A stretch of 26,178 nucleotides of DNA, taken from NCBI GenBank assembly GCA_036939975.1, contig JALLPB010000063.1, positions 1-26,178 on the forward strand, read 5' to 3'. This document shows positions 9,204 to 18,139 of this stretch, piece after piece. The translations under genes and the position numbers were made by a program. The notes beneath the pieces are model-generated. The model was not told the origin of the DNA, ran no database searches, and saw only the letters and a program-made list of their open reading frames with translations. This DNA comes from Cyclostephanos tholiformis (taxonomy: Eukaryota; Bacillariophyta; Thalassiosirophyceae; Thalassiosirales; Thalassiosiraceae). The first letter of the stretch is position 1. Each line of letters begins with the position of its first letter.

Positions 9204-9782
9204 TTTGAGATGGGCCGTTCCGTCCGTCGCCACTCCTATCTCTCTCTTTTTGAGCTGCTATTATTGTCTCATGCATTCGGACGCATGCCAAGAACACGAT
9301 GACACTGATAATTGTACGTAATCCCCGGACACCATGCCATGCATGGTTTTCATATTAGGAGTTCCTTATTATGACTGCTCTCCTCAACTCGCTAACAACG
9401 GATAGTACACATATTATTATTTTGTGTAATAGTAGAAGATATGCGTATGTACGATACGACGACGCGATATCGCAGAAATCGTGTTGTAACGGACGTAGTA
9501 AGAATGCACGTACGATATCCAACAATACTCCTATTTTTTACTACGATACCCTTTACGTTACCATCATGTGTTGAGAAGAAGTCGTGTGTGAAGTTCCATC
9601 GTAGTTTTGTGTTTGAATTTTGGCTAGTACGAGAAGGCAGAGAAAGAATCACAAACTTCATTGGTTTTTTTTCAGATCGAATGTCCTCTGTTGGAGCGCC
9701 AAAACGCGGCAAGTGTCCACCAAAAGAGATTAGTATGGTACTACTACCAATCGTATTCGAGACTTAAAATAATAATATTATT
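9204..9782. other. Divergent intergenic region
   Basis: 579 bp between the start codons of two divergent genes. Short GTACGATAC/CGTACGATA/ACGATACC words recur between about 9449 and 9550, and an AATAATAATATTATTA palindrome-like tract lies just before the plus-strand ATG. No gene is supported here. Confidence 0.45.
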
Positions 9783-12186
9783 ATGCTACATCATTTTTTA
9801 AGGCTCTTTCGTAGGGCAGTTGTATCACTTCATACCCTACAATGGTGCTTTCGTTTGGGGCTTTCTTCTTGGAAGAATGAAGGTCCTGGCAGCAATTTAA
9901 AAAAAATGATGCCACTGACCAGTGAAACCAATACCCAAGTTGGGCATGAAAGCGTGAAGACTCAACATCATGTCCATGATCAACAGCGAGGGCAGCTCGG
10001 GACAGTGGCAGCGGCGGAAGCACCAGTTCCGTCTACGTCGTTATCGAAACACTGGACCGATTGTTTGACCTGTCCATTAGATTTGTTGTTGCCGTCTTCA
10101 TGCTCAGGTTGCCTTAGCCAGGTAGCTGAGCGGGGGGTGAGAAATTCGGACGGCGCCGCTGTCTACGAAACGCGTGACGAGCGCAGTCTATGTCACAGCA
10201 CAAGTTTGTTGGATGTCGATAACGACGAGAGCACCGCCCGGTCGAGTGATAGCATCCGGTTGATTCCGAACCAGGATTCCAAAGATGGAAGCTTGATCAA
10301 ATCCGATAGAAGCGACAAACTCAAGAACCCAAAAGAATCCACATCCATCCCCAAGAATGGTAACGAGGGAATAGAGATCTCCAAAGATGATAATAATATC
10401 ATGGTGATTTCACAATCAGCTACTGCACCCTTACCTCGCCTGAAAAATAGATCTGGCGCTCCTAGAGGTGTTTATCGGAGGAGGATTGTCGATTTGATTG
10501 AAATGATTCAGTCGACGCCAACTCTATCATCTGTTCGAAATCAAGTTCTGGCTTGTCACGGCCACCGTCAGTACCTAGTGGCTGCAGCTGCACGCCAAAA
10601 TGAATCCTTTCCCGAAGACAATAATATTTCTCAGAGCTTAGCAATTACGGACGTTCAGATTGTGCAGCCACCTTCATTCACGCTCTCTTCCCCCATTTTC
10701 ACGAGATCAGATGTTTCATGTCCCAGTAAATCATATACCCACCACTCCTCACTTGCCATTCAGGTGTCATCCCAAATGCTTTCTACTCCTAGTGAGTATC
10801 GACGCACGAAATCCCTTCCGACATCACCATCATCACCACTGCACAATTCTCCGCGTTCTCAGTTAGATGATTCGACATATTTCGTAGCCGCATCGCACCG
10901 AAGGAAAAATTTCAAGCCTAACCAACCCCCTACGCCGGAACTCCATGATAAATCTGCACTCTGCATCGAGGGAATAAGCTACGCTGATGGAAAAGGATTA
11001 CTCTCTGCTGCCATTGATTTAGATTGGTGTTGCCCCCAAACATCGAAAATAGGTCTTGACACTCACAACATCAGATCAAGCACCAAGAATAAGGGCAGCG
11101 AAGATTGTGGCGGATATGATGATTATGGCGGCGTGTACCACCAGTGTACGCAGGATCGTGAATGTCAGGGATGCATCTTCCGTCGAGGTATGCATCTTGA
11201 TAACCAACACGAGTGTGGAGAGGAAAAGGGAGAGATGTACTACGACAGTGATCCAGGAGAGTATTTTGCGATTGGGACAAATTCTAGTAGTCGTCTCCTT
11301 TACACTTCGGAACAAAAGGCGACGCAGGTCGGTACGGCTACATTTCGTCGCCAAAGAGCAAAATTGAGTTGGAGTCGCTGGCAACAGCGCCAGAACCATC
11401 CGAATTTCGGTAGTTCTGCTAGCATAGGATCAAGCCAGGACAGCAAACCGGAGGAATGTTTTCGAAAGCAGGATGGGCAGCAGGCCCATCTATACGATCA
11501 TTTTTCACAAAATCATGATGCCATTGCAAATACCCTACAGACGGGGATTTGTTCTACAAGTATGATGGATGTGAAAAATTATGTTCAGGTAACTAATTTA
11601 ATCTTCATCTGTTTCCCTCCTTTTATCGCATTGTCTTCTAACATTTATGATTCATTCCCCTTGTATGAGACAGGATGCCTTAAATTCAAGATGGAGACTG
11701 ATTTGGCATGTAAAAAATACCACCAAACTCTGCGATGTCTGGATCGAAAGAGCATACCGCTACAACCTCACAGAGATCATCGAACCAAAGCTTATGTGGC
11801 GGGTCCTATCCCAGCCGAATTTGAGAGAGCAACGCCGCTTGGGAGGAACCACAATTCACCCTTATCGAGTCAGCCTCTTCGCATTGAGGAGGATCTTACC
11901 GGTTTCGAATGAATCAGGCTTGGGGTCGATCCTTCGACATTCGCATAAAGAAGCATCCATCATGGCAGTGACCAATCCGAACTCTCTCCTACTTATTCGC
12001 TCAAGTCTTCGAGAAGATTACATTTTTGAGGCCTCTTGCGCCGAAGAGCGAGACCACATTGTTCATTTGTTGAAGATTGCAACGGCTCGACTAGTGTCCC
12101 ATGCAGTGGCAGGAAATGGAGACTTGATGATAAAAGAGTATTTTAATGAAGGAAATGAACTCGGGGGGAAAACTTCCAACTGTTGA
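9783..12186 (+). CDS. Diatom-type protein with C-terminal PH-like domain; 3' end probably frameshifted
   Basis: The gene has two exons, 9783-11588 and 11674-12186, with an 85-bp phase-0 intron (GTAACT..GACAG); the product is 772 aa as written. Residues 1-600 are Ser/Pro/Asp/Lys-rich and disordered, with short basic patches (GVYRRRIVDLIEM, RRKNFK). Exon 2 encodes a folded module: a Trp-rich helical entry (RWRLIWHVKNTT, WIERAYR, LMWRVLS), then SLFALRRILPV. After that come a strand-rich part (NSLLLIRSSLREDYIFEASCAEERDHIV) and a closing helix (LLKIATARLVSHAVAG). The 'F.A....RD.IVH.LK...ARL' ending resembles the PH-like lipid/protein-binding module common in diatom proteins. The stop at 12184-12186 follows a G6A4 homopolymer after which the likely continuation lies one frame away. 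The start could instead be the Met at 9906, since the first 41 codons have no clear role. Confidence 0.7.
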
Positions 12187-12749
12187 CGCCACGATTCCGA
12201 TCATCCCTCGCCTAGGAGAGGAGATGGTACTACATTGGCAAAGGAGAAATAACTTAAGCTTAATTCACCTAAATATTATCAGGCCGGATAGAGGAAATGT
12301 TATTGGGTTTGAGCACTCACCCATCATCTTATCATAGAATAACTGTCCAGACATGGTCAGTTATTATGCAACGTACACAGCCTGTGGGAAGCAGAAATAT
12401 TCTCACCTTGGTTTTAACAGGTGGTAATTTTTTCGAGGCACAACAGGCGGCTCAATGCGTTCGAATTGAATGCAAAAGGATTAAGCTTCTTGTCTCGATT
12501 CAGATCCCCAGTGTTCATTTTCTCACATTAATAGAGAAATAAGTGATACTCGACAGGAATTTTTTCAGGTCTGCAACGACTGGTGGAGCAGCGGCGAAGG
12601 GCATGTCATATGCCCCGTTTCGCAAAGCTCAGCTCAGCACATTCGAATGTGAAGGGGCACCAATTGAGCAAGAAGCCTCTCTGAAGGTAGGTTCGATTTG
12701 CAACGCTCAAGTAGTAACTATCAAGGCGTTCGGGGCGAAGAGAATGTAG
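12187..12749 (+). other. Unresolved 3' continuation of the PH-like gene (frameshifted or spliced)
   Basis: After G6 at 12163-12168 the frame shifted by one base reads GKLPTVDATIPIIPRLGEEM, a plausible continuation. Further on, the frame of position 12485 reads NREISDTRQEFFQVCNDWWS and GEGHVICPV up to TGA near 12646. The 'LxxxFxxxCxxWWxxxEGHVIC' feel matches what often follows the PH-like module in this protein type. Coding-like pieces also occur in other frames around 12421-12530. Either introns I cannot place, or several indels, link them. The stretch therefore probably belongs to the preceding gene, but its structure is open. Confidence 0.35.
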
Positions 12750-12802
12750 CTGTATATATTACTACATAGTATCCCACTTTCGATGCTGCAGCTGACCCCT
12801 GT

Positions 12803-14343
12803 TTATACTCTCATTTGGAAATCGTCATCTCTCCTCAGTTCGAGGCACTCCCGCAGCTGGTCGAGGGCAACATATGGTGGGATCCTCGTACATGCCTCGC
12901 ACCACCCAGTTGCCGTGCACATTGTCTTGCCTGTTTGCTCGGAGGGTATGAAAAGACCACATCTCTTGCACATCATAGTTTTATCGATAACAGAAACGAA
13001 TGGCCCATATGCGTGTCCTTTGGTGTGAGAGTACTGAATTCTCTTTGACTCCGCCGCTAGAACTGTCATGACCGCACGAGTTTTCTCCCGAATAGAATCC
13101 ATCGAATCGCCGTCAGTTGATACGTTTGACTTCTCGCCCATCATGCTTGACATGCCGGAGTACTTTTGCATCTGGCGATGAAAATCTTTGCTGAGTCGAC
13201 GTTTGAGGTGGTGGAACCTATTTTTCGTGCCATTGTCAGTCCTTTGAGAGAAATGAAGCACCGTTCAGAAATGTTGATCCATCACTCGTTGCAAGCAATT
13301 GCAAGTAACTGGGTACAAGAACTCACCGTCCCTTCAAAAACCTGGCTATTTTACACCAAGATTTCCCAAACCTGATTTGACGGATGGGCGAGTATCATGA
13401 GGCTGGCTTTGCACTTCCAGAAAGTGAATGCGGTGGCTTCACAAGAAACTCACCGAAAGAATGACATGAACAGGAATGCATCCTCCTCCGGACTCCAGCG
13501 ATCCGTCCGGAGTGATAAGGAAAGATGATTAATCCTAATAAGAGCCGAGTGAAAGTGAGCCGAGTCTCCTATTCAAAAGAAAAGAAGGGAAGAAATAGAT
13601 AAAAGATAACAAGGAATGTCGTACCAGCGCTCTCGACATTGTTTGCCGTTTCTGGGGCCACAGTGCTTCGCGATCTCAGGCCACTTGATGGTTTTACCAG
13701 TTTCATTGAACCAGTTAACGACATTCTGGAGGTTTAGGTCCTCTGCCTTAGTCCACATCATCGCTGACTTGGGTTTTGTCTTCTTTGTTTCCTTCATTGA
13801 ACCGAAAAATTGCGGCATGGGAGATCTTTCCTTGCTGTCGAAACTTGTAAACGAATGAACATGAAAGATATTTGAATCATCAAATAGAGGTACGTCATTA
13901 ACGCCATCAATGATTGACATCGATGAAAACGAGGACGAAGAGAAAGATCCAATGCTACCATCGGACTTCATTTCTAAGCACGGTAAAGTCCGATCCTGAC
14001 CACTATTGAGGAATTTGAGGTAATCACTAGACGGGGTCGGGTTCACGTCCACCCACTCTTCTTTGCCGTCGAGAAAAGACATACGAAAGGGATGAAGTAG
14101 GGTGGAATCGTATTTTTTCACTTCTCCAAAGCACCAGTCACCGTCCGAAGCTCTTTGGACAGCCACGTCGTGCCCGACGAGGCAATCGCCGCAGAGATAT
14201 ATACAAGTCACCGTGGGAGCTTCACCGCCGCCTTCCTTGCTCACGACGCATGTCTCGATGATTTGTTTAGCTGTGGTGGTGCCACAGTTAGCACATGGAG
14301 TACCCGACCCTTCCCTATTGATCTTAGGCCTCAGGATAACCAT
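12803..14343 (-). CDS. R2R3-type MYB/SANT protein with N-terminal zinc/Tudor-like module and C-terminal Cys cluster
   Basis: The gene has four exons on the minus strand: 14343-13625, 13534-13454, 13371-13327 and 13241-12803. Introns are 90, 82 and 85 bp, all phase 2; the product is 427 aa. N-terminal Cys pairs (C17xxC20, C32, C47, C51xxC54) suggest a zinc site. They are followed by a Tudor/agenet-like strand set (about 57-100: VGHDVAVQRASDGDWCFGEV...EEWVDV). Residues 197-244 are the first MYB repeat (MWTKAED...IKWPEIAKHC...GKQCRERWINHL). Residues 253-300 are the second (RWSPEEDAFLFM...SWCKIARFLKGRTDNGTKNRFHHL). The junctions CRER-W, FF-R and KG-R fall inside conserved MYB sequence, which confirms the splice sites. 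The C-terminus has C373xxC376, C390, C396xxC399. It is a probable sequence-specific DNA-binding regulator in the nucleus. The Tudor-like call is tentative, the MYB call secure. The gene is convergent with the PH-like gene. Confidence 0.9.
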
Positions 14344-14575
14344 TTTGTTTGTTTTGTGGGCAAAGCGCTCGAGTATGATTTCGACGCAGAATCACAACAA
14401 AGTTGTGAGGGATGTTGGCTCGGGCGTCGGATTCTATCGACTAAAATCTGTCATGGTCAATGAATTTTGTTATGATGTATTACGACAGATGTGATAAATT
14501 GTGACCCCCGAGTATTCGAAACATGCGAAATATGAAACTTTTCTTCGTTGCAATGCGACATAGCTCCGACATCTC
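14344..14575. other. Tandem spacer between MYB and ARL2 genes
   Basis: 232 bp between the ARL2 stop and the MYB ATG, both on the minus strand. It must hold the ARL2 3' end and the MYB promoter. No clear motif was seen. Confidence 0.4.
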
Positions 14576-15279
14576 TCAGCTCAGCATGAAGATCCTTTTC
14601 GCTATGTCCTCGATAATCCAATCCATCCCCTCCATGAGTCCCTCTCCCGTCACCGCACTGCAACCGCGGATGGACCAATGTCGATTCAAAAACGACGTGC
14701 CCTCTCTCAAACCTAAGGCCTCCTCAATTTCGTCGGCATCGAGCGCTCCCCTCACATCTTGCTTATTCGCGAATATCAATAGACTCGCACCCGCCAACTT
14801 CTCCTGGTCCAACAGCGCGCACAACTCCCCCCTGCACGTTTCGAGCCGCACTTGGTCGGCGCTATCCACGACCCATATCACACCGTCGGTCCTTTCGAAG
14901 TAATTGCGCCAATATGCACGGATCGTCTTCTGTCCGCCCACGTCCCACACGTTCAGCTGATAATTCTTGTGCTCCAGGGTTTTGATGTTGAAACCCAACG
15001 TTGGTTCGATGGTATCGATGGACTCGCCGCAGAATTTGCGCAGGATTGTCGTTTTACCGGCATTGTCGAGTCCGAGGATGAGTATGCGAACTTCTTTCTC
15101 CTTCTCTTTCACCTGGAATTATATTCGACGACGGGAAGTTTATTGGATTAAATACTTCAGCGATGAACAGCGGTTTCGGGGGGCCGCCATCTCTTCGCTA
15201 CGGCCAGGGGTGTGGCGTCGTCAAAAAGTAAAAACCTGACCAGACGACTAACCTTCTTCAATATCGAAAGGAGACCCAT
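14576..15279 (-). CDS. ARL2: ADP-ribosylation-factor-like small GTPase ARL2
   Basis: The gene has two exons on the minus strand, 15279-15253 and 15112-14576, with a 140-bp intron; the product is 187 aa (human ARL2 is 184). The first exon codes only for MGLLSILKK and was placed by its match to the ARL2 N-terminus; splicing joins it to [19 protein letters not shown]. All GTPase motifs are present: GLDNAGKTT (P-loop), the switch I Thr in [21 protein letters not shown] and GCSAV. The interswitch and the SYWRNYFE-like stretch are typical of ARL2. ARL2 regulates tubulin-folding cofactor D, hence microtubule assembly, and carries lipidated cargo via PDE6D/UNC119-type partners. Gly2 is present, although ARL2 proteins are generally not N-myristoylated. 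The gene is divergent from the ABC-F gene. Confidence 0.95.
15145..15160 (+). repeat. 16-bp direct repeat, copy 1 (in ARL2 intron)
   Basis: GGATTAAATACTTCAG lies inside the ARL2 intron and matches 15465-15480 at 15 of 16 positions. Confidence 0.5.
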
Positions 15280-15698
15280 TCCGCTTGTAGTAATTGAAAT
15301 ATTACCTATTTTTTGGTTAGCTTTTAGAACATCACAGCCTAGAGCTCCTTCCTATCGTACGATCTCGCCTATCCTCCTCGCTCCTCCCTCCTCCTCCTCT
15401 CTCCGGCGCGGCGACTGGGACGAAAAAATAATCGGACCTCTAAAAAATAATTCTTACATACGTAGGATTAAATACATCAGTCTATATTTTACGATTGTGT
15501 AGGTACGAAGTGCGACGTGGAGTTTGTGCCTATTAGGTACGTAACATAACATACGCATGATTGAGAGAGAGAGTAGGTATTGTACGTATGTTGTAGGCTC
15601 TGCCAGCGAATTTCTTTCTTTCCTTCTATTCACAGAACCTCGCCTGACGTGAGGGCCGCCACCAGTGAAATCCACATCTCATATCATCACCCCCAATC
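15280..15698. promoter_or_regulatory. Divergent promoter region of ARL2 and ABC-F genes
   Basis: 419 bp between divergent start codons. It contains a pyrimidine-rich tract (CTCC repeats near 15370-15405), an AT-rich part, a short GA repeat near 15562, and TGACGT at 15645-15650, 49 bp before the ABC-F ATG. Assignment is by position. Confidence 0.35.
15465..15480 (+). repeat. 16-bp direct repeat, copy 2 (in ARL2/ABC-F promoter region)
   Basis: GGATTAAATACATCAG matches the copy in the ARL2 intron with a single A/T difference, 320 bp apart. Confidence 0.5.
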
Positions 15699-15851
15699 AT
15701 GGCGTTGCTCGTTCTCGCTGCCTTCGCCGGTTTGATCGGGGGGACTTTGCCGTTTTCGTTCGTTCCGTCCAACGGTTGCCGCACCATCAAGATTCCCACG
15801 TGCCCTCCGAGATACAGCGCCCCGCCGCCCCCAAACGTGAGGACATCGACA

Positions 15852-15882
<31 letters not shown>

Positions 15883-18114
15883 CACTGGGATCAACGACGT
15901 CCGAGGCGCCGACGACATCTTCCTCCCCTCCCCGCACGGGTGTGACGAGGGGCGACACGAAGGGCGCGAATCTCCTCCTCACCGACCTGAACATATCCAC
16001 GGGTGCCGGGAATACCATCCTGAGGTCGATCAACTTTCGTGTCGATCCCAAGGAGCGATGGGGCATCGTGGGACCGAACGGTTGTGGCAAGAGCACCCTC
16101 CTCGGGGCAATTACGGGCACGGTAAGGATCGACGGTGGCGATGCCCTCGTGGCCAGCAAGGTCAAGGTGGGATATCTCAAGCAGACCGCCGTTAGCGGAT
16201 CCACGAAAACGGTGAGGGAGGAGGCGGCGTCGGAGATGGAGGAGATCAATTCCGCGAAGTTGCTCATGGAGAGGCTCGAAGAGCGCATCACGGCGGGGGA
16301 TGCGTCGGAGAAAACGCTCGACGATCTGGCGACGGCCCAGTCTCGCTTCGAGGACGTAGGAGGGTGGACTCAGGAGCAGGACGTCGACCAGGTCCTGAAG
16401 GGTCTCGGCTTTCAGCCATCGGATTCCGATCGGCTGTGCAGCGATTTCAGCGGCGGATGGCAAATGAGGATAGCCCTCGCGAGATTGCTCCTTTCGCAGC
16501 CAGACCTTTTATTGCTGGACGAGCCGTCCAATCATCTGGACAGCTCGGCGAGGGATTGGCTCGCCACCTACCTATCGAAATACGAAGGATCGATGTTGTT
16601 GGTCTCGCACGACGTCGCGCTCCTTAGCAAGGCCGTCAACAGCATCGCGGAGGTCAGCGGCCAAACTCTCATCCAGTACGTTTCGTGCGATTACGACAAG
16701 TACCTGAGCGAAAAGGCCTTCCGGGCGAAAAGCGCAATTGCGGAGTATGAGCGGAATTTGAAGGAGGCCGCGAGGTTGCAGGAGTTCGTGGATAAGTTCG
16801 GCGCCTCGGCGACCAAGGCGGCAAGCGCGCAAAGCCGCGTTAAGATGATCGAGAAGATGAGGCGGGATGGTAAGCTCGATCCTCCCCCGATGAGCGTTGT
16901 CGAGTCAAGGTGGAAACCGTCGTTGGTGCTGCCGGATCCGCCCAAGGGAATCGGGGAGAAGCTGTTGGTGTTGAAGAATGCCAGCATCGGCTACGGAGAC
17001 GGTTCGCCGCCGATTCTAGAGGGTATTGACCTGGTGGTGAATCGCGGGATCAAGTTGATCCTTCGCGGGCCCAACGGTGCGGGCAAGAGTACGCTACTAG
17101 CCGCTCTGCGCGGCAAGCTCCCGCTCCTCTCCGGAGAGCGCATCGAAAACGATCGGCTACGTCTTGGCGTATTCACCCAAGATTTGGCGCAGGAGCTCGA
17201 CGTTAACCGTCGGGCCATGGATCTGGTCACAGACTACGCTCGTGGTGGTCCCGAGGGTGACATAACCATTTCTAATCAAGACGCGCGTGGAGTGATGGGG
17301 AGGTTGGGACTAAGTGATGAGAAACCCTTGAGGAAGGTCGGAGAACTGTCTGGAGGCGAGAAGGCGAGGGTCGCGTTGTCTATGTTTGCCCTCAAAGCCA
17401 GCAACTTGCTTCTTCTTGACGAGGTTAGTGTTATTTCGATTTTTTTTGTACATGCTCTCGTTTACTGGTGAGAATTTCATGCTGCTTTCTTCTATCACCT
17501 CCAGCCTTCGAACCACTTGGATATTGAATGGTGAGTTTCTCGAGCAAATCGCACCTGCAGAAGATACAACAAGGTAATACCTGATTCAGTTGAATTCAAT
17601 GTTCACTCAACACAGCATTGAAGCACTTGGAGAAAGTCTTAGCAACTGGGGAGGCAAAGACGGATCGATAGTGGTCGTGTCACACGATCGCGCATTTTGC
17701 GAGTTGGTTGGCTTCACCCACGTTGGCACTGTCATGGACGGTGGCGTGGTTATTGAAGAACGTGGATTAGAGGAGAGGGATTGGGCGCGATATGACATAG
17801 CGGGCGCAGCATTGGGCGGATGCGAGGATGTGGTGCCGATATCAGAACTAAAGGCGGAAGACAAGGCCGAGCAAGAGCGCAAGAGAAAGTTGGCCTTCAA
17901 TGCACCGAAAAGAATGAAAAAAATCGAGGACATGATTGCCAAGGCCGAAGCGAAAGTGGCAGAGTATGATGAACAAATGATGAAATTCGGTAGCGACGCA
18001 GTGAAGCTCATGGAAATAACGAAAAAGAAGAAAAGTGAAGAGGATGGGGTGGCAAAATTAATGGAGGAGTGGGAATCGTTGGAAGTTGTACTGGCAGAAA
18101 TGAGCGCCAGATGA
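15699..18114 (+). CDS. ABC-F family ATPase, probably plastid-targeted
   Basis: The gene has three exons: 15699-17423, 17505-17530 (26 nt) and 17616-18114; introns are 81 and 85 bp and the product is 749 aa. Two nucleotide-binding domains lie in tandem with no membrane domain, as in ABC-F proteins (EttA/Uup/GCN20 type). Domain 1 has GPNGCGKST (about 126), FSGGWQMR (about 249) and LLLLDEPSNHLD (about 270), then VSHD. Domain 2 has GPNGAGKST (about 458), LSGGEKAR (about 550), LLLLDE joined across the microexon to PSNHLDIE, and VVSHD. A basic coiled-coil tail (KRMKKIEDMIAKAEAKVAEY) follows, like the Uup/ABCF C-terminus. ABC-F proteins act on ribosomes in translation. The N-terminus is a signal-like hydrophobic stretch ending LPFSFVPS, with an ASAFAP-like Phe, then a Ser/Thr-rich segment, which suggests plastid import. 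Retention of intron 1 would stop translation at 17469-17471. Confidence 0.93.
15852..15881 (+). repeat. (ACG)10 microsatellite coding for poly-Thr
   Basis: Ten uninterrupted ACG triplets encode a Thr run in the Ser/Thr-rich presumed transit-peptide region of the ABC-F protein. It is a likely length-polymorphic tract. Confidence 0.85.
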
Positions 18115-18139
18115 GTTAACCTACCGTGGTTCCTAATAA

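Noticed and set aside
15626..16291. Minus-strand open frame of 221 codons, with runs of Val
   Set aside because: It is antisense to the 5' part of the ABC-F exon; the Val run is the complement of the (ACG) repeat.
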